Both the position numbers and the translations under genes were made by a program. This document shows, piece after piece, positions 51,542-61,092 of a DNA stretch of 64,000 bases. The notes beneath the pieces are model-generated. The model worked only from the letters and a program-made list of their open reading frames with translations. It did no database searches and was not told where the DNA came from. This DNA comes from Branchiostoma belcheri (Eukaryota > Chordata > Leptocardii > Amphioxiformes > Branchiostomatidae). The DNA is taken from the NCBI RefSeq assembly GCF_001625305.1, contig NW_017803987.1, positions 1,023,028 to 1,087,027 of the forward strand. Direction: 5' to 3'. Within the stretch, counting starts at the first letter, position 1. Every line of letters starts with the position of its first letter.

Positions 51542-51812
51542 GGGGGGCCCACATGCCCTTTTCCGTAGAGCGTAATCAGCCATTTTATTCTATGTAGAGC
51601 ATAGACGGACCGCTCTAATTCAACGTAGAGCGTAATTGGCGCATTTTGCGTAGAGCCTATGCACCGTTTAAATTCTATGTAATGCGTTGTAGGCACTTGG
51701 AATTTCTCGTAAAGCGTAATCGAGAGGTTTCCTGAATTCAGCGTAATATGTAACCAGCTCTCGAAATTTAGCGTAGAGCGTTGTCGGGACCCCCCCATGC
51801 AGGCCCCCCCCC
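51542..51812 (-). mobile_element. CGTA element, A family (copy A7, full length)
   Basis: GGGGGGCCCACATGCCC at the left, GACCCCCCCATGCAGGCCC at the right, 271 bp. About seven CGTA-type units, including CGTAGAGCGTAATTGG and CGTAAAGCGTAATCG. The flanking duplication is unclear because the flank is A/C-rich. Confidence 0.85.
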
Positions 51813-52098
51813 AAAGATCTGCTTAGATTCAGTTAATCTATGAGTTCAGATTCCCAGAACTTTGGATTGACTTTGACACAGTTTTTGCCATAATTGTGAC
51901 CATGTGTTTTGTACAGAATGGCTCCTTAGTAAGTAAGCCCAAGTTGCTTTGCTGCCAAACCAATAAAATACTAGTAAAGCCTTGGATTTCCAGTCTGGAT
52001 TATTCTATTATGGAGTGGGCAGTAAAGTAAATCTCCCATCTCCTTCTGATTATTTCAGTCAAGCCACTTTTTTTTCACCTTGGTATGTAGACCACCTG
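51813..52098. other. No gene seen
   Basis: Unremarkable AT-rich DNA. Confidence 0.4.
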
Positions 52099-52174
52099 TT
52101 AACCCTCAGCATGCTAAGGTAGCCATTTGGCACAAAGTTAATGTATTGGGTAAAGGGCAGCAGGGAGAAGGTTA
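52099..52174. repeat. Small TTAACC foldback, copy 1
   Basis: TTAACCCTCAGCATGCTAAGG and CAGCAGGGAGAAGGTTAA are imperfect complements around CATTTGGCAC. A matching element lies at 61956-62034. Confidence 0.6.
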
Positions 52175-52292
52175 ATGTGTACATGACTTACCGGTATTTC
52201 ATCTGCTCATGGCCGTTAGATTAGAAATCTTCAGTAAATTTGTTCGCTGGGGTTTGTAGTTTTAGAAAAAAAGAAAAAGGGGCATTCATAAT
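52171..52292 (+). repeat. Left copy of a duplication bracketing CGTA element A8
   Basis: GTTAATGTGTACATGACTTA through GGTTTGTAGTTTTAGAAAAA and GGGGCATTCATAAT. The right copy is 52516-52660, with several indels. Confidence 0.8.
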
Positions 52293-52515
52293 GGGGGGCC
52301 TGCAAGGGGGGGTCCCGACAAAGCTCTACACTGAATTCGGAAACCTCTCGATTACGCTTCACGTTAAATTCCAAGTGGCTACAGCGCATTACGTAGAATT
52401 AAAACAGCGAATACGCTCTACGCAAAATGAGCCAATTACACTCTACGTTGAATTAGAGTCTACGTAGATTTAAAACGGCCGATTACGCTCTACGCAAAAG
52501 GGCATGCGGGCCCCC
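52293..52515 (+). mobile_element. CGTA element, A family (copy A8)
   Basis: GGGGGGCCTGCAAGGGG at the left and GGGCATGCGGGCCCCC at the right, 223 bp. TTACGCTTCACG, TTACGTAGAATT and ATACGCTCTACG units. It has both ends but no 6-bp duplication. Instead it sits between copies of a direct repeat longer than 120 bp. Confidence 0.85.
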
Positions 52516-52660
52516 GTTAGTGTGTACTACCTATCTTCACATGACTTACCGGTATTTTATTTTTATCTGCTTGTGGCCGTTAGATTAGAAATCTTACAGT
52601 TAATTCGTTCGCTAGGGTTTGTAGTTTTAGAAAAAATGGAAAAGGAGCATTCACATAATG
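52516..52660 (+). repeat. Right copy of the duplication bracketing A8
   Basis: GTTAGTGTGTAC, CATGACTTACCGGTATTTT, GGCCGTTAGATTAGAAATCT and GGGTTTGTAGTTTTAGAAAA in the same order as 52171-52292, plus a roughly 12-bp extra segment near 52528. Confidence 0.8.
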
Positions 52661-52934
52661 TTCCAAGTTCATGGTGAAGCAAGTACTACAGGGTGGATAA
52701 ACAGCCAAATACGTGATTTGAGTGTGATGACTTCATCTTTGAGACGTCAGTATGAAAACAGCATGAAACCATGAAAATATGTTGATTTACAGTATTTTGT
52801 GTGTGGGAGGGGGGCGTAATAAGATGCACATGTTATTCAGAAGCTGGGGACTGATTCTTAGTAGCCAGAAGGTCATACGGTCAATGTCCTTTGATGACCT
52901 TTAAGTGAAACACTTAGAAGGGTTTGATAACCAG

Positions 52935-53058
52935 GAGGGCCTGTATGGGGGGCCCGGGGGTAGTGATGACGACTTACGCAAAATTTTTGCCGCCAATTAC
53001 GTTAAAGCCTACGATTTAACCCTTTGCAGTTAATGTTCTATTACGAATTACGTTGCTT
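52935..53058 (+). mobile_element. CGTA element, B family (copy B5, right part lost)
   Basis: GGAGGGCCTGTATGGGG, GTAGTGATGACGACTTACGC, GCCGCCAATTACG and TATTACGAATTACGTTG. The remainder is missing or replaced. Confidence 0.6.
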
Positions 53059-53818
53059 TTTGTCTACCTTTGTCCATATTTCCAATCCAATCTCAAAACT
53101 TTTCCTGAAAATGGTACGTTTCTGCTACAACGCTGGGAAAAGTAGCAGTCAGTGGTCAAAATACTTTTTTGATGTTGTGCAATATTGCAGAATGCCACAA
53201 TATTGTTCTGCGATTTAGAAATACTTTCAGCAAATATACACTTTTAAGCCCTGACTCACAGTCACACCCATACAAAATTGCATGTCGGCAAATATTTTAC
53301 AAGTGAGTACTTGTAGCATATTTTACAAGTGAGCACAAAAGCTCATAAACAATATTATACAGACAAAATGAACCCCTATCATGATTTTTTCAGTCTTCTT
53401 CTTTTTCTTCTGCAAAAATTTCTTTGCAAAAATGCAGACTACAGGTGGGTATTTCTAACACTGAGCAGTATTACCCTTTCTCTCATTACAAAACGTCATG
53501 TCTGAATGCTCATCTTCTGTCCTTAGACAACCTGGAGACTGTAAAGGTATTTGTCATCAGCTGGATTTGGGAGGGTTTTCATTAGTCTAATTGTCTAAAG
53601 TAGGGTCTTTGATTCCCTGGAAATTACCTTGTTAGAGAAGGTTGTTAAAGAAATAGGAGTTAATCAGTTTCTAGATTGCCTGTAATTCAAATTACAGGGT
53701 CTTCCACAAAGCCTTAAGTGGCTTTAGGCTTTTTGTGTCACCAAAGGGAGTTGGTAGTCTTCTTGGCTTGTGTGTCTATGTGTGTGTTTTTTGTGTATGA
53801 GTGTTTCCTTGTGGGTGT
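53059..53818. other. No gene seen
   Basis: Contains a 25-bp duplication around TATTTTACAAGTGAG (53294-53330) and pyrimidine-rich DNA at 53395-53410. No paired exon signals. Confidence 0.4.
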
Positions 53819-53826
53819 GTACAATG

Positions 53827-54016
53827 TAGCACATCGGCAGAACGACTCGCGCATATAAGGTTGACACCCCGTCTGTAGTTTCCAATTGTTATGTAGGAAA
53901 AGATATCTTCTGCAACAGGCAAAATCCTGATGCAACGTTGACGAAACATCCAACAAAAACCGTGGAAAATCAGTGATTCGTGCAGGCACAGTACATGTAC
54001 GTTCTGCTGACGTGCT
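53827..54016. mobile_element. Family L hAT-like MITE, copy 1 (190 bp)
   Basis: TAGCACATCGGCAGAACG and CGTTCTGCTGACGTGCT, imperfect inverted ends. GTACAATG on both sides (53819-53826, 54017-54024) is a perfect 8-bp match, with three more matching bases beyond. Interior words GTAGTTTCCAA and ACAAAAACCGTG are shared with 59723-59953. Confidence 0.75.
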
Positions 54017-54159
54017 GTACAATGTATGTGTTTGTGTGAATGTTTCTGTGTAATTCCCAATATGCACAAAGCAAATGCCATACAATCTCAATGCTCAGTA
54101 ACAATTCTTTTCTGTTGAAATGAAATGGTCATTCTGATATCTAATACGTACTAGTAACC

Positions 54160-54357
54160 ACCTGTTAACACTAGTGACCAGTTACCGCCATAATGACCAC
54201 CTGGCCAATGTGACCATTTTTTCGACGGAGGAAGTTTTCCCATTGACTCAAGCAGTGAAAATCCTGCCTTTTGAGGCCATTTGATTGACTGTATTAAAAA
54301 AAGGAGGGGACCAATAAAATCTGGTTGATGTGGCCAGGTGGTCACTATACTATAGAC
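54160..54357. mobile_element. Decayed pogo/Tigger-like element
   Basis: TGACCACCTGGCCAATGTGACC at the left half and GTGGCCAGGTGGTCACTATA at the right are complementary and resemble the subterminal words of the element at 36.17 kb. Terminal bases are eroded. A similar scrap, AGACCACCTGTCCAAGGTGACC, is at 59457-59478. Confidence 0.45.
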
Positions 54358-54900
54358 AGTTGCCCAGTTGCCCCGGGCAACCAAATTTTACTTGGGGCAA
54401 CCAATTTTTGAACGTAGGTAGCCCAGTGTGCTACCTGAATTTTAAGAATCCCCCCCCCCTCCCCAAATCATGCCCACTTGTCTTGCACCACTGTAGCCGG
54501 CAGATGCTTTTTAATTTTAGGTATTAATGGCTATTACTAGCATCAGTTAACTATAGGCTGTTAGAAATATTTTCAAAGGCTTATGTATGTAACATTACTT
54601 ACTTTGAGGAAAGTAGTAACTTATAGGTGAGGCAACCTAAAATTCTGATGGGCAACCTGGTTCAAAAAAGTATTGTGTACACTGTGATGAGTGACCAATC
54701 CTTTCCCGTGTCGTTCGGATGGGGAGGCCAGTTTTAATGGACAATCAATTTCCAGGTAAGCCTCTTATCCTCCCGGACTTAGCCAACCCGTAATTACCCA
54801 TTACCCCGGGCCACATGGGACCGCAACGCAATTACCGCCACACCACCGGTCAATGGGAGGTCTGGGGGGGAAGGAAGGCGCCGTTTTTCATGTCTGGTAC

Positions 54901-55239
54901 ATGCCCGTAGCCAGAGGGGGTTCGGGAGGTTCAGAAAAACCCCCCACAATGCTCAAAGGTCCACTTTTTATCTAAAGATCCAACATTATTCTTTAAAAAG
55001 TGGACTAATTTGTTTCGTGAGGGGGACTCAGGAATCCTAGAAAAACTGCTTGTGTAAGTGTCTCTGATTTTCTCTTTAAGTCCCCTCAAAACTGCAGGAA
55101 ATACCATTTCAGAAGGTTGAATTTTCAACATTTTCTGCAGGAGTATGCCCCCAGAACCCCCTAGGAAACTTGGCGCTCCATAATCCATCGTACAGTAAGA
55201 AGAACCCCCCCCCCCAAGCAAAATCCTGGCTATAGGCAT
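54901..55239 (+). mobile_element. Family O MITE, copy 2 (339 bp)
   Basis: ATGCCCGTAGCCAG and CTGGCTATAGGCAT form the inverted ends. The interior shares AAAGGTCCA, CTCAAAACTGCAGGAAATACC-like and CCCTAGGAAAC blocks with 17505-17758. Target duplication not determined. Confidence 0.7.
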
Positions 55240-55311
55240 GTGGTAAAAGTAAGGGAATGTTGAAGGATATAGGAAGAAGGATGGAGTTTTAGCACTGACA
55301 TTAGTGGTAAG

Positions 55312-55588
55312 TGGGGTCGTGTGGCGTAACAGCGGGGTGTTCGACTCAGAACCCAGGGGTCCTGGGTTCGAATCCTGCCTATCTTGTGTGCTTGGAAAAG
55401 GTAGTTAGACTTTCCTCACTCCACCCATATGTACAATAGGTACCTGACTTTGGTTGGGGAGGTAAAAGGCGGTGGAAGGAGAGGGATGGGCTCCACCTTC
55501 CAATACTGTGCCCTAGACACAATGGATTAACTAACCCAATGCCCTTATGGCCTCAAAAAGGCTATGGGACTACCTCTACCTTTTTCCA
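55312..55588 (+). mobile_element. tRNA-derived SINE, full length
   Basis: A-box-like GTGGCGTAACAGCGGGG, B-box CCTGGGTTCGAATCC, body TTTCCTCACTCCACCC, GGTACCTGACTTTGGTTGGGG, GAGAGGGATGGGCT, ACTGTGCCCTAGACAC, and tail CTACCTCTACCTTTTT. It gives the uninterrupted order for the copy at 42.38 kb. A Harbinger-type MITE sits directly at its tail. Confidence 0.88.
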
Positions 55589-55591
55589 TTA

Positions 55592-56002
55592 GGCCATGTT
55601 GATTTGATTATATGGATGACATCCGCGTGCGCATGAATTTTCGGCCGTTTCCAAAAAAAAAAAGAAGTTTTCAACCATACTGTAAATCGTACAAAACAGT
55701 TGCAAAATGAGCAAAAATATACCATATGTTACAAAAAAAATTAATAAAAACTACCTATATATACCAATGTCGTAGAATGCATGCCAAAATCAAACGAAAA
55801 AAGACAAATTGTAAAGAAATGAACTTGAAGACTAGATTATTCGCCAAACCATATTCTGTGCCATTTGCTCAACCCTCATGACCATGTAGATTTCATAATG
55901 AAAAGAACTTTTTTTTGCAAAACTTTTTTTATTCGCACGCGCGCATCGATCAGTTTTGGGGCTCCCGGAGGATGTCATCCATATAATCAAATCAACATGG
56001 CC
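55592..56002. mobile_element. PIF/Harbinger-type MITE, GGATGACATCC subfamily (411 bp)
   Basis: GGCCATGTTGATTTGATTATATGG and its complement at the right are nearly perfect over about 34 bp, including GATGACATCC. TTA on both sides (55589-55591, 56003-56005). CpG-rich GCGTGCGC and CGCACGCGCGC subterminal words lie just inside the ends. Confidence 0.88.
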
Positions 56003-56600
56003 TTAGGTAAAGCACATACCTGAGTAGCAAGTTTAAAAGGGGTAATATTTTTTCACCCAAATCACTGCAAAGCAATTACCACTCTCTCACTGGCAAGGAA
56101 GGAAGACATCGTTTTTCATGTTCAGAATGACTAAGAGCTATTCAGAGTTTGTAGAATGTTTTGGAAACTTTTTTTAGTCTCCTGCTGATTGAATTGTGAT
56201 TTTTGAATTGTGCTTTTGAAGCTTTTTTTGGAAAAGGTTGGTTCCTCATCCAGACCACGGAGTGGTTTGAAGAATTTTCTAAATTTGCAAGATTCCGCAT
56301 CCCCCTACCTGCCCTCTTATGTATTGCAGGCAACCAGCATCGAAATCTTGTACATAGATGACAAGTGGAGGGTAGAATTTAGGAAGCTATGCCATCTTGG
56401 CAGAAATCTACCCTTTCCCAATGCCATCTTGCATGGTTTCCAATGTACATCCCATGTCACACATGGGCTACAAATGCGTCCCATACCAAAACCTTGGCTG
56501 AAATGCGTGACTACAGCATGAACTTATACATAGTAGCATTGGCAACTTCCTGCACACATGTCATCAGTGCTGGGTGCCAGCAGAAAACCTGGGTGAGTAT
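56003..56600. other. No gene recognised
   Basis: Overlapping plus-strand frames of 103 and 139 codons and a minus frame of 91 codons carry no domain I know. Confidence 0.35.
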
Positions 56601-56617
56601 TTCACACCTTGCCAAGA

Positions 56618-56808
56618 TGGCGTCTATATCAAGTGTTCTGGACAGACTTGGCACTGCCGCTGAAATCCTCTGGATAAAACTTTGCGTAGTCTTGGACGTC
56701 GGCCAGCGGCAGAGGAATGTTGAACCCAACAACACACGACCTTGGCTGACCTTTATTGCGAAAGATCTACTCGTGGTCTTTGTCACGTTTCCCGCACGCG
56801 TTGGTTGA
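56618..56808 (+). CDS. Weak candidate first coding segment
   Basis: CAAGATGGCG at 56618-56620 is a strong start context that also resembles a YY1-type site. It is followed by 63 codons with a hydrophobic stretch ILWIKLCVVLDV around residues 18-29, ending at a TGA. No family is recognised, and the segment is only moderately CpG-enriched. It could equally be chance. RNA evidence is needed before annotating it. Confidence 0.15.
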
Positions 56809-57206
56809 AAAGTAAAGAAGCAGCAACCTAACTTTCTGGTCTTTGCTACTATATGGTTTGTGGCTCTCCCTTTTTACTTTCGGGTTTGGAAGTATTGTTT
56901 TGGGTGGCTGAGCTGTGGGTTTGTGTATCAGACAGTAGGTTGACAGCATGTGGGTGGGGAAGATTGACAGTTTGAAAGACAGGAGGTCAAAGGCCTCAGA
57001 ATCTGACTGGGGAATCAGCGGTAATTGGAAGTGAACTTGGGGGAATTCAGGAAGCCGAGGATTTTGCATACTTCCTGGCATACTTTTTGACAATTTTGTC
57101 ACTTGTATTGCATGTTTTCCTTCTACTAGTTGCATAATTGTAGCCATTCTTTTTCTTGATGTCTACCATCTTTGTGAAGCTAGCTTTTACATTGGTTAAA
57201 GTATAC
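56809..57206. other. No gene seen; dispersed repeat
   Basis: TATTGTTTTGGGTGGCTGAG and GGGGGAATTCAGGAAGC resemble 51060-51110 (reverse) and 20429-20445, so the stretch is repeat-derived. Confidence 0.45.
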
Positions 57207-57209
57207 TAA

Positions 57210-57588
57210 GGCCACACCAATTTAATTTGTTGGTTCTCGGATTTTTTCAGAAAAAATATGAAGCGACAGGGCGAAAAAAAATAAAAATAAAAACAGGTCT
57301 AGGCATCCTATTATAGGCTTAAATGCTACAAAATGAGCCATGAAGTCAACACAAAAGGCTGGGTTAAAATTCAAACATTGAATTTTGAACTTTTAATCAA
57401 ACCACTGCAATGATAGATGGAAAAACTGTAACAACTAGGAAGAAAAGGACTTTCCTCAACTGTTGGGGGGCAAAACATGAGAATTTTTTAGTTGATTCAG
57501 AACCAGAATCAAATTTTTTTTTTTTTTTGCAAATCAGAAAAAAACGAAGAGGCAAATCCGAGAACCAACAAATTAAATTGGTGTGGCC
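57210..57588. mobile_element. PIF/Harbinger-type MITE, TTGGTT subfamily (379 bp)
   Basis: GGCCACACCAATTTAATTTG and CAAATTAAATTGGTGTGGCC are perfect 20-bp inverted ends extended by TTGGTTCTCGGATTT. TAA on both sides (57207-57209, 57589-57591). The cleanest copy of this subfamily in the window. Confidence 0.92.
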
Positions 57589-57751
57589 TAATGTTTAGAA
57601 TTGTAGGCCAGACAATGCAAAAGAAGAAATTTTTGTATAATGTAATATAGAAGCAAAATTACTAAATCCTTCTAATAATATTTTGGGTGTTTTTAAAATA
57701 TATTTTGCGTTCTGATACCAATTGAAGTCTCAGTCTTGTACTAGTACATTA

Positions 57752-57910
57752 TCTGTATCTGTATAGTGGGTATAATCGCCTTTCTGCGTAACACACCACG
57801 CAGCTTCGCAGGCACGCACACTTACACCAATCGACTTGTTACACCTAGCCCTTGGGCATATAACTGTAGACATTGTTTAAAACTATCTAATGACAATGCC
57901 CTATGTACTG
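57752..57910 (-). mobile_element. Family K retroposon-like repeat, copy 2
   Basis: TATCTGTATCTGTATAG, GGGTATAATCGCC, TAACACACCACGCAGCTTCGC and GACTTGTTACACCTAG blocks match 28310-28495. On the minus strand the element would end in the (ATACAG)n tail. Confidence 0.5.
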
Positions 57911-58251
57911 CATGAATGAATGATGATACTTTATTTCCGTGTCGTGCGCTATCCCGCGCCCAGCCCGTGTGGGCTTATACGACACCGATTCAATAAGTTG
58001 TACATAGACAAAAGACGATCAAAGGAACAGATAACAGAATCCAAACAAAATATGAACGCAAATAAAGGTAGGCTATATACAATAATGGTGAACAAATAAG
58101 TGAACTCATAGCAGATCGTAAATGCAAATAAACAAATCTGTACATAATGAACCAAGAGTTCACAAAATAAATACAAGTACATAAGGTAAATCAAACATAA
58201 TAAGAGAAAACAAACGTGCAGAAGTAACAAAAAGTGGAAACTGTTGATGTG
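57911..58251 (-). mobile_element. LINE 3' untranslated region
   Basis: Minus strand: after the open frame ending at 58252 comes a T-rich UTR, then GAATCGGTGTCGTATAAGCC, GCGCACGACACGG, AATAAAGTATCATCATTCATTCATG. A polyadenylation-type AATAAA and a (CATT)n tail close it, as in CR1/L2-like retrotransposons. Confidence 0.65.
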
Positions 58252-58512
58252 TTATGAATATGAATTTCCTCTTTTCCCCCACGCTCGATAAATGAAATTT
58301 GCTAGGTCAGATACACCCTCGTGAAAGAGCCACTTAATTCTATTTTTATCTCTTTCCCATATGATGTCAGGTGATGTTGTATAAATTTTACGAAACATAT
58401 TTTCTCGAAGATTGTCATAAAAGGGACAGTAAAAAAGAAAATGTGTTTCGTTTTCTACTTCATCCAGGTCACACATGGTACATATTCTGCACTTGGTGAC
58501 AGCGAGTTCCAC
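58252..58512 (-). pseudogene. C-terminal fragment of a non-LTR retrotransposon reverse transcriptase protein
   Basis: An 86-codon minus frame contains C-x2-C then V-E-N-E-T-H-F-L-F-Y-C-P-F-Y, followed by L-R. This is the zinc-binding-like C-terminal signature (CxxC...E-x-HFLxxCPxY) found after the reverse transcriptase domain in many LINEs. The catalytic region and endonuclease are absent: upstream sequence past 58512 is not in frame. It is joined to a LINE 3' UTR, so this is a 5'-truncated insertion, usual for LINEs. The first methionine is internal, not a real start. Confidence 0.75.
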
Positions 58513-59720
58513 TCTGCGATAGTTCTAGGAAAGAATGAATTCTTGAACGCCTCAATCCTTGGTTGATAACTCTGGTACTACAGTAGAACTAGAAGTTGAC
58601 AACAATGCCAGCACACATCTGTCCCACACATCCTTGTTTGTCTACTTGGATTTCTCAGAACTCAGCAGCTTCCTGTAGGTCTTGGGCTCTTCCCAAACTT
58701 CAAACTTGTGCAGAATGTGACATCGGATATGAGGTGTCATAAGCCCACCCAAATGCGGCTGCTCGGGGAGTCTTGAAAAATCATTATCTACACATGTGGA
58801 GTATGCCAGGGTTCAGACAGCGTTCAGTTATTGTGCACTGCTGTAAACTGAGAACTGATTCTATAAGTTGCAAGAATTTTAAAGGTTTAGTTTTACATAC
58901 ATTTATATGTATATTGACTGTATGTATGCATGTAACAGTAAAACTTACATACATACATGTGTGTACATGTAACATATACTGTATTTACATACATAAATGT
59001 AACGTAAATACATACATATACACACATACATATACATATATTAACATACATCCATAGATGCATACTGGACTGAAGGCTTATGTTATCTGAACAGCATTGA
59101 TGATAAGCAGTCTCAATGGTTCTACATATTCCCCAAACATGCAGACCAAATTCCTTTGTGTCTGTGGACTTGACTAATGACTCTAACATTCCCAAGCCTT
59201 CAGAAGTCAGGTCTTAACCTTAAGGTTATCATGTGGCCATCTTAAGAGCATAACAGGTGCTTCCAGACCTCACACATGCTACATGCAGTTTACCAGACTG
59301 CAAAATTGCTACTAACAGTATTATAACTATAAACTGATAACTGATCCGATAAGTGATAATAAACTGAAGATGCTTACAGCATTTGACAATTAAAAACATC
59401 TCGACTTGGAAACCATTTATGTCTTAGTCATGTTGTGAGGCAACTCTCTTCAAAGAGACCACCTGTCCAAGGTGACCACTTTTCTTTGGTCCCCTGGGTG
59501 GTTGCCTTGACTGCACATGTATATGTATGTTAGTTTCATGTATCAGGAAGTTTTCATATAACCAGTGAGTTGCTTTTTTCCTGTGTCTTAGAACAAGAAG
59601 GGAAGTGAGGTCAGGGGCATGGCCTGTATTTGTGTTGTTCTTTATTCCCTGTTGTCACAACTACACCATGCAGCTGCCATATGAGATTATGACGTCCAAA
59701 ACATCCTGACTTGTATGATA
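58513..59720. other. No gene seen; ATAC-rich simple sequence
   Basis: 58930-59045 is rich in ACATACATACATG and ACACATACATATAC simple repeats, whose frames are artefacts. 59457-59505 holds a pogo-like scrap. Confidence 0.45.
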
Positions 59721-59722
59721 AC

Positions 59723-59953
59723 AGTGCGTCGGCAGAACGTACTGCACCTGCGTGAAACTGTATTGCTGTATTATGCATAGCACTTTGGCAGAATGTGTCA
59801 TTTAAAGTGGTACTCGCGTCATAACATCCTGTCTGTAGTTTCCAAATGCTGTGTCAGAAAAGATGAAATTCTGGTGCAATGTTGACCAAACACAACAAAA
59901 ACCGTGAAAAATCATTGTTTCGTGCAGGCACAGTACGTTTTGCCGACATGCTC
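59723..59953. mobile_element. Family L hAT-like MITE, copy 2 (231 bp)
   Basis: AGTGCGTCGGCAGAACGTACTG and CAGTACGTTTTGCCGACATGC ends. ATGATAAC on both sides (59715-59722, 59954-59961) is a perfect 8-bp duplication. Interior shared with 53827-54016. Confidence 0.82.
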
Positions 59954-59999
59954 ATGATAACTACATTGTAGTTACTGGTGCGTGTAACAAGTCGTTTGG

Positions 60000-60098
60000 T
60001 GTAATATAGCTCTAGCTGCCGCCGCACCGCGTGCCTGCAAAGCTGGTGTGTTACGCTAAAGGCCGGTTATACCGACTATACTGATACAGAATCTGATA
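60000..60098 (+). mobile_element. Family K repeat, copy 3
   Basis: GCCTGCAAAGCTGGTGTGTTACG, GGTTATACCGACTATA then CTGATACAGAATCTGATACT. Same orientation as the proposed retroposon strand, with the degenerate (GATACA) tail at the right. Confidence 0.5.
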
Positions 60099-60117
60099 CT
60101 TACCAACAGTTGGGTAC

Positions 60118-61092
60118 TGTACTAATGAGTCATGACCAGTTGAGAATAGACTCCTAAAAATTCACCTTCACCTATATCTCAAAATAGGACCCTCATAGAC
60201 TAACTGTCTCAAAGTCTTTCTCAGGCCGACAATTCAGTAACTCCTTAACTCCTCTCACTGGGCTTGAATAGAAGTCTGTGTGTATACTGAAGGAACAGTT
60301 GAGAAGTGTGGAGTTAAATGAGTCATGACCAGTTGAGAACAGACTTCCCAGAATAGGATTCTTCTAACACAACCTCAAACGTTTAAGATGTTTCACCTGG
60401 CTAAAATTTCCTCAGCTACTTACCTTGCTGAGGTCCTGAATGGAAATCTAATAGTGTGTGTACTAAAGGAACAGTTGAGAACTGTGGGGTTACCAAAATT
60501 CATGTAAATGAGTCATGACCAGTCGAGAATGGACTCCTAAAAATTCACCTTCACCTTTAGGCCACACTAATTTAATTTCTTGGTTAACGGATTTTTCTAG
60601 AAAAATAATGGAGCGGGCGAGCGAAAAAAAACAATAAAAAGAGAAACAGGCCTAGGCATCCTATTATGGCCAAAAATTGTACGATAGGTGCCATGAAGTC
60701 AACACACCTGGCTGGTTCAAAATTTAAACAATGAATTTTGAACTTTTAATAATACCACTTCATTGAAAGATGGAAGAACTATAACAAGGAAGAGAAGGAC
60801 TGTTTTCAACTGTTCAGGGTAAAATATGAGCATTTTGCAGTTGATTCTGAAATTTTGTTTTGCAAATCAGAAAATGAAGCAGGCAAATCCGTTAACCAAG
60901 AAATTGAATTGGTGTGGCCTTATCTTTAAATAGGGTCCTTAAAAGACAACTTCAAAGACTTGAGGCCGACACTTGGGTTACTCCTTAACTACTGGTACTT
61001 TCTCTGGGCCTGAATAGAAGTCTATGTAGACTGAAGGAACAGTTGAGAAGTGTGGAGTTAAATGAGTCATGACCAGTTGAGAACAGACTCCC
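60118..61092 (+). repeat. About 190-bp tandem array, four units, split by a MITE
   Basis: GAGTCATGACCAGTTGAGAA recurs near 60125, 60321, 60509 (GTCGAGAA) and 61064. CTGAAGGAACAGTTGAGAA(G/C)TGTGG precedes three of them. AGTAACTCCTTAACT-like words fill the units. The third unit is opened at 60560 by a 360-bp MITE and resumes at 60923. Confidence 0.8.
60560..60919. mobile_element. PIF/Harbinger-type MITE, TTGGTT subfamily (360 bp), nested in tandem array
   Basis: GGCCACACTAATTTAATTTC and GAAATTGAATTGGTGTGGCC, TTA on both sides (60557-60559, 60920-60922). Interior nearly the same as 16000-16357, including GAGCGGGCGAGCGAAAAAAA. Other units of the array indicate the empty site. Confidence 0.9.

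Noticed and set aside
56389..56808. 139-codon plus-strand frame
   Set aside because: Overlaps other open frames on both strands and matches no known family. Only its last 63 codons, with a good start context, are kept as a weak candidate.
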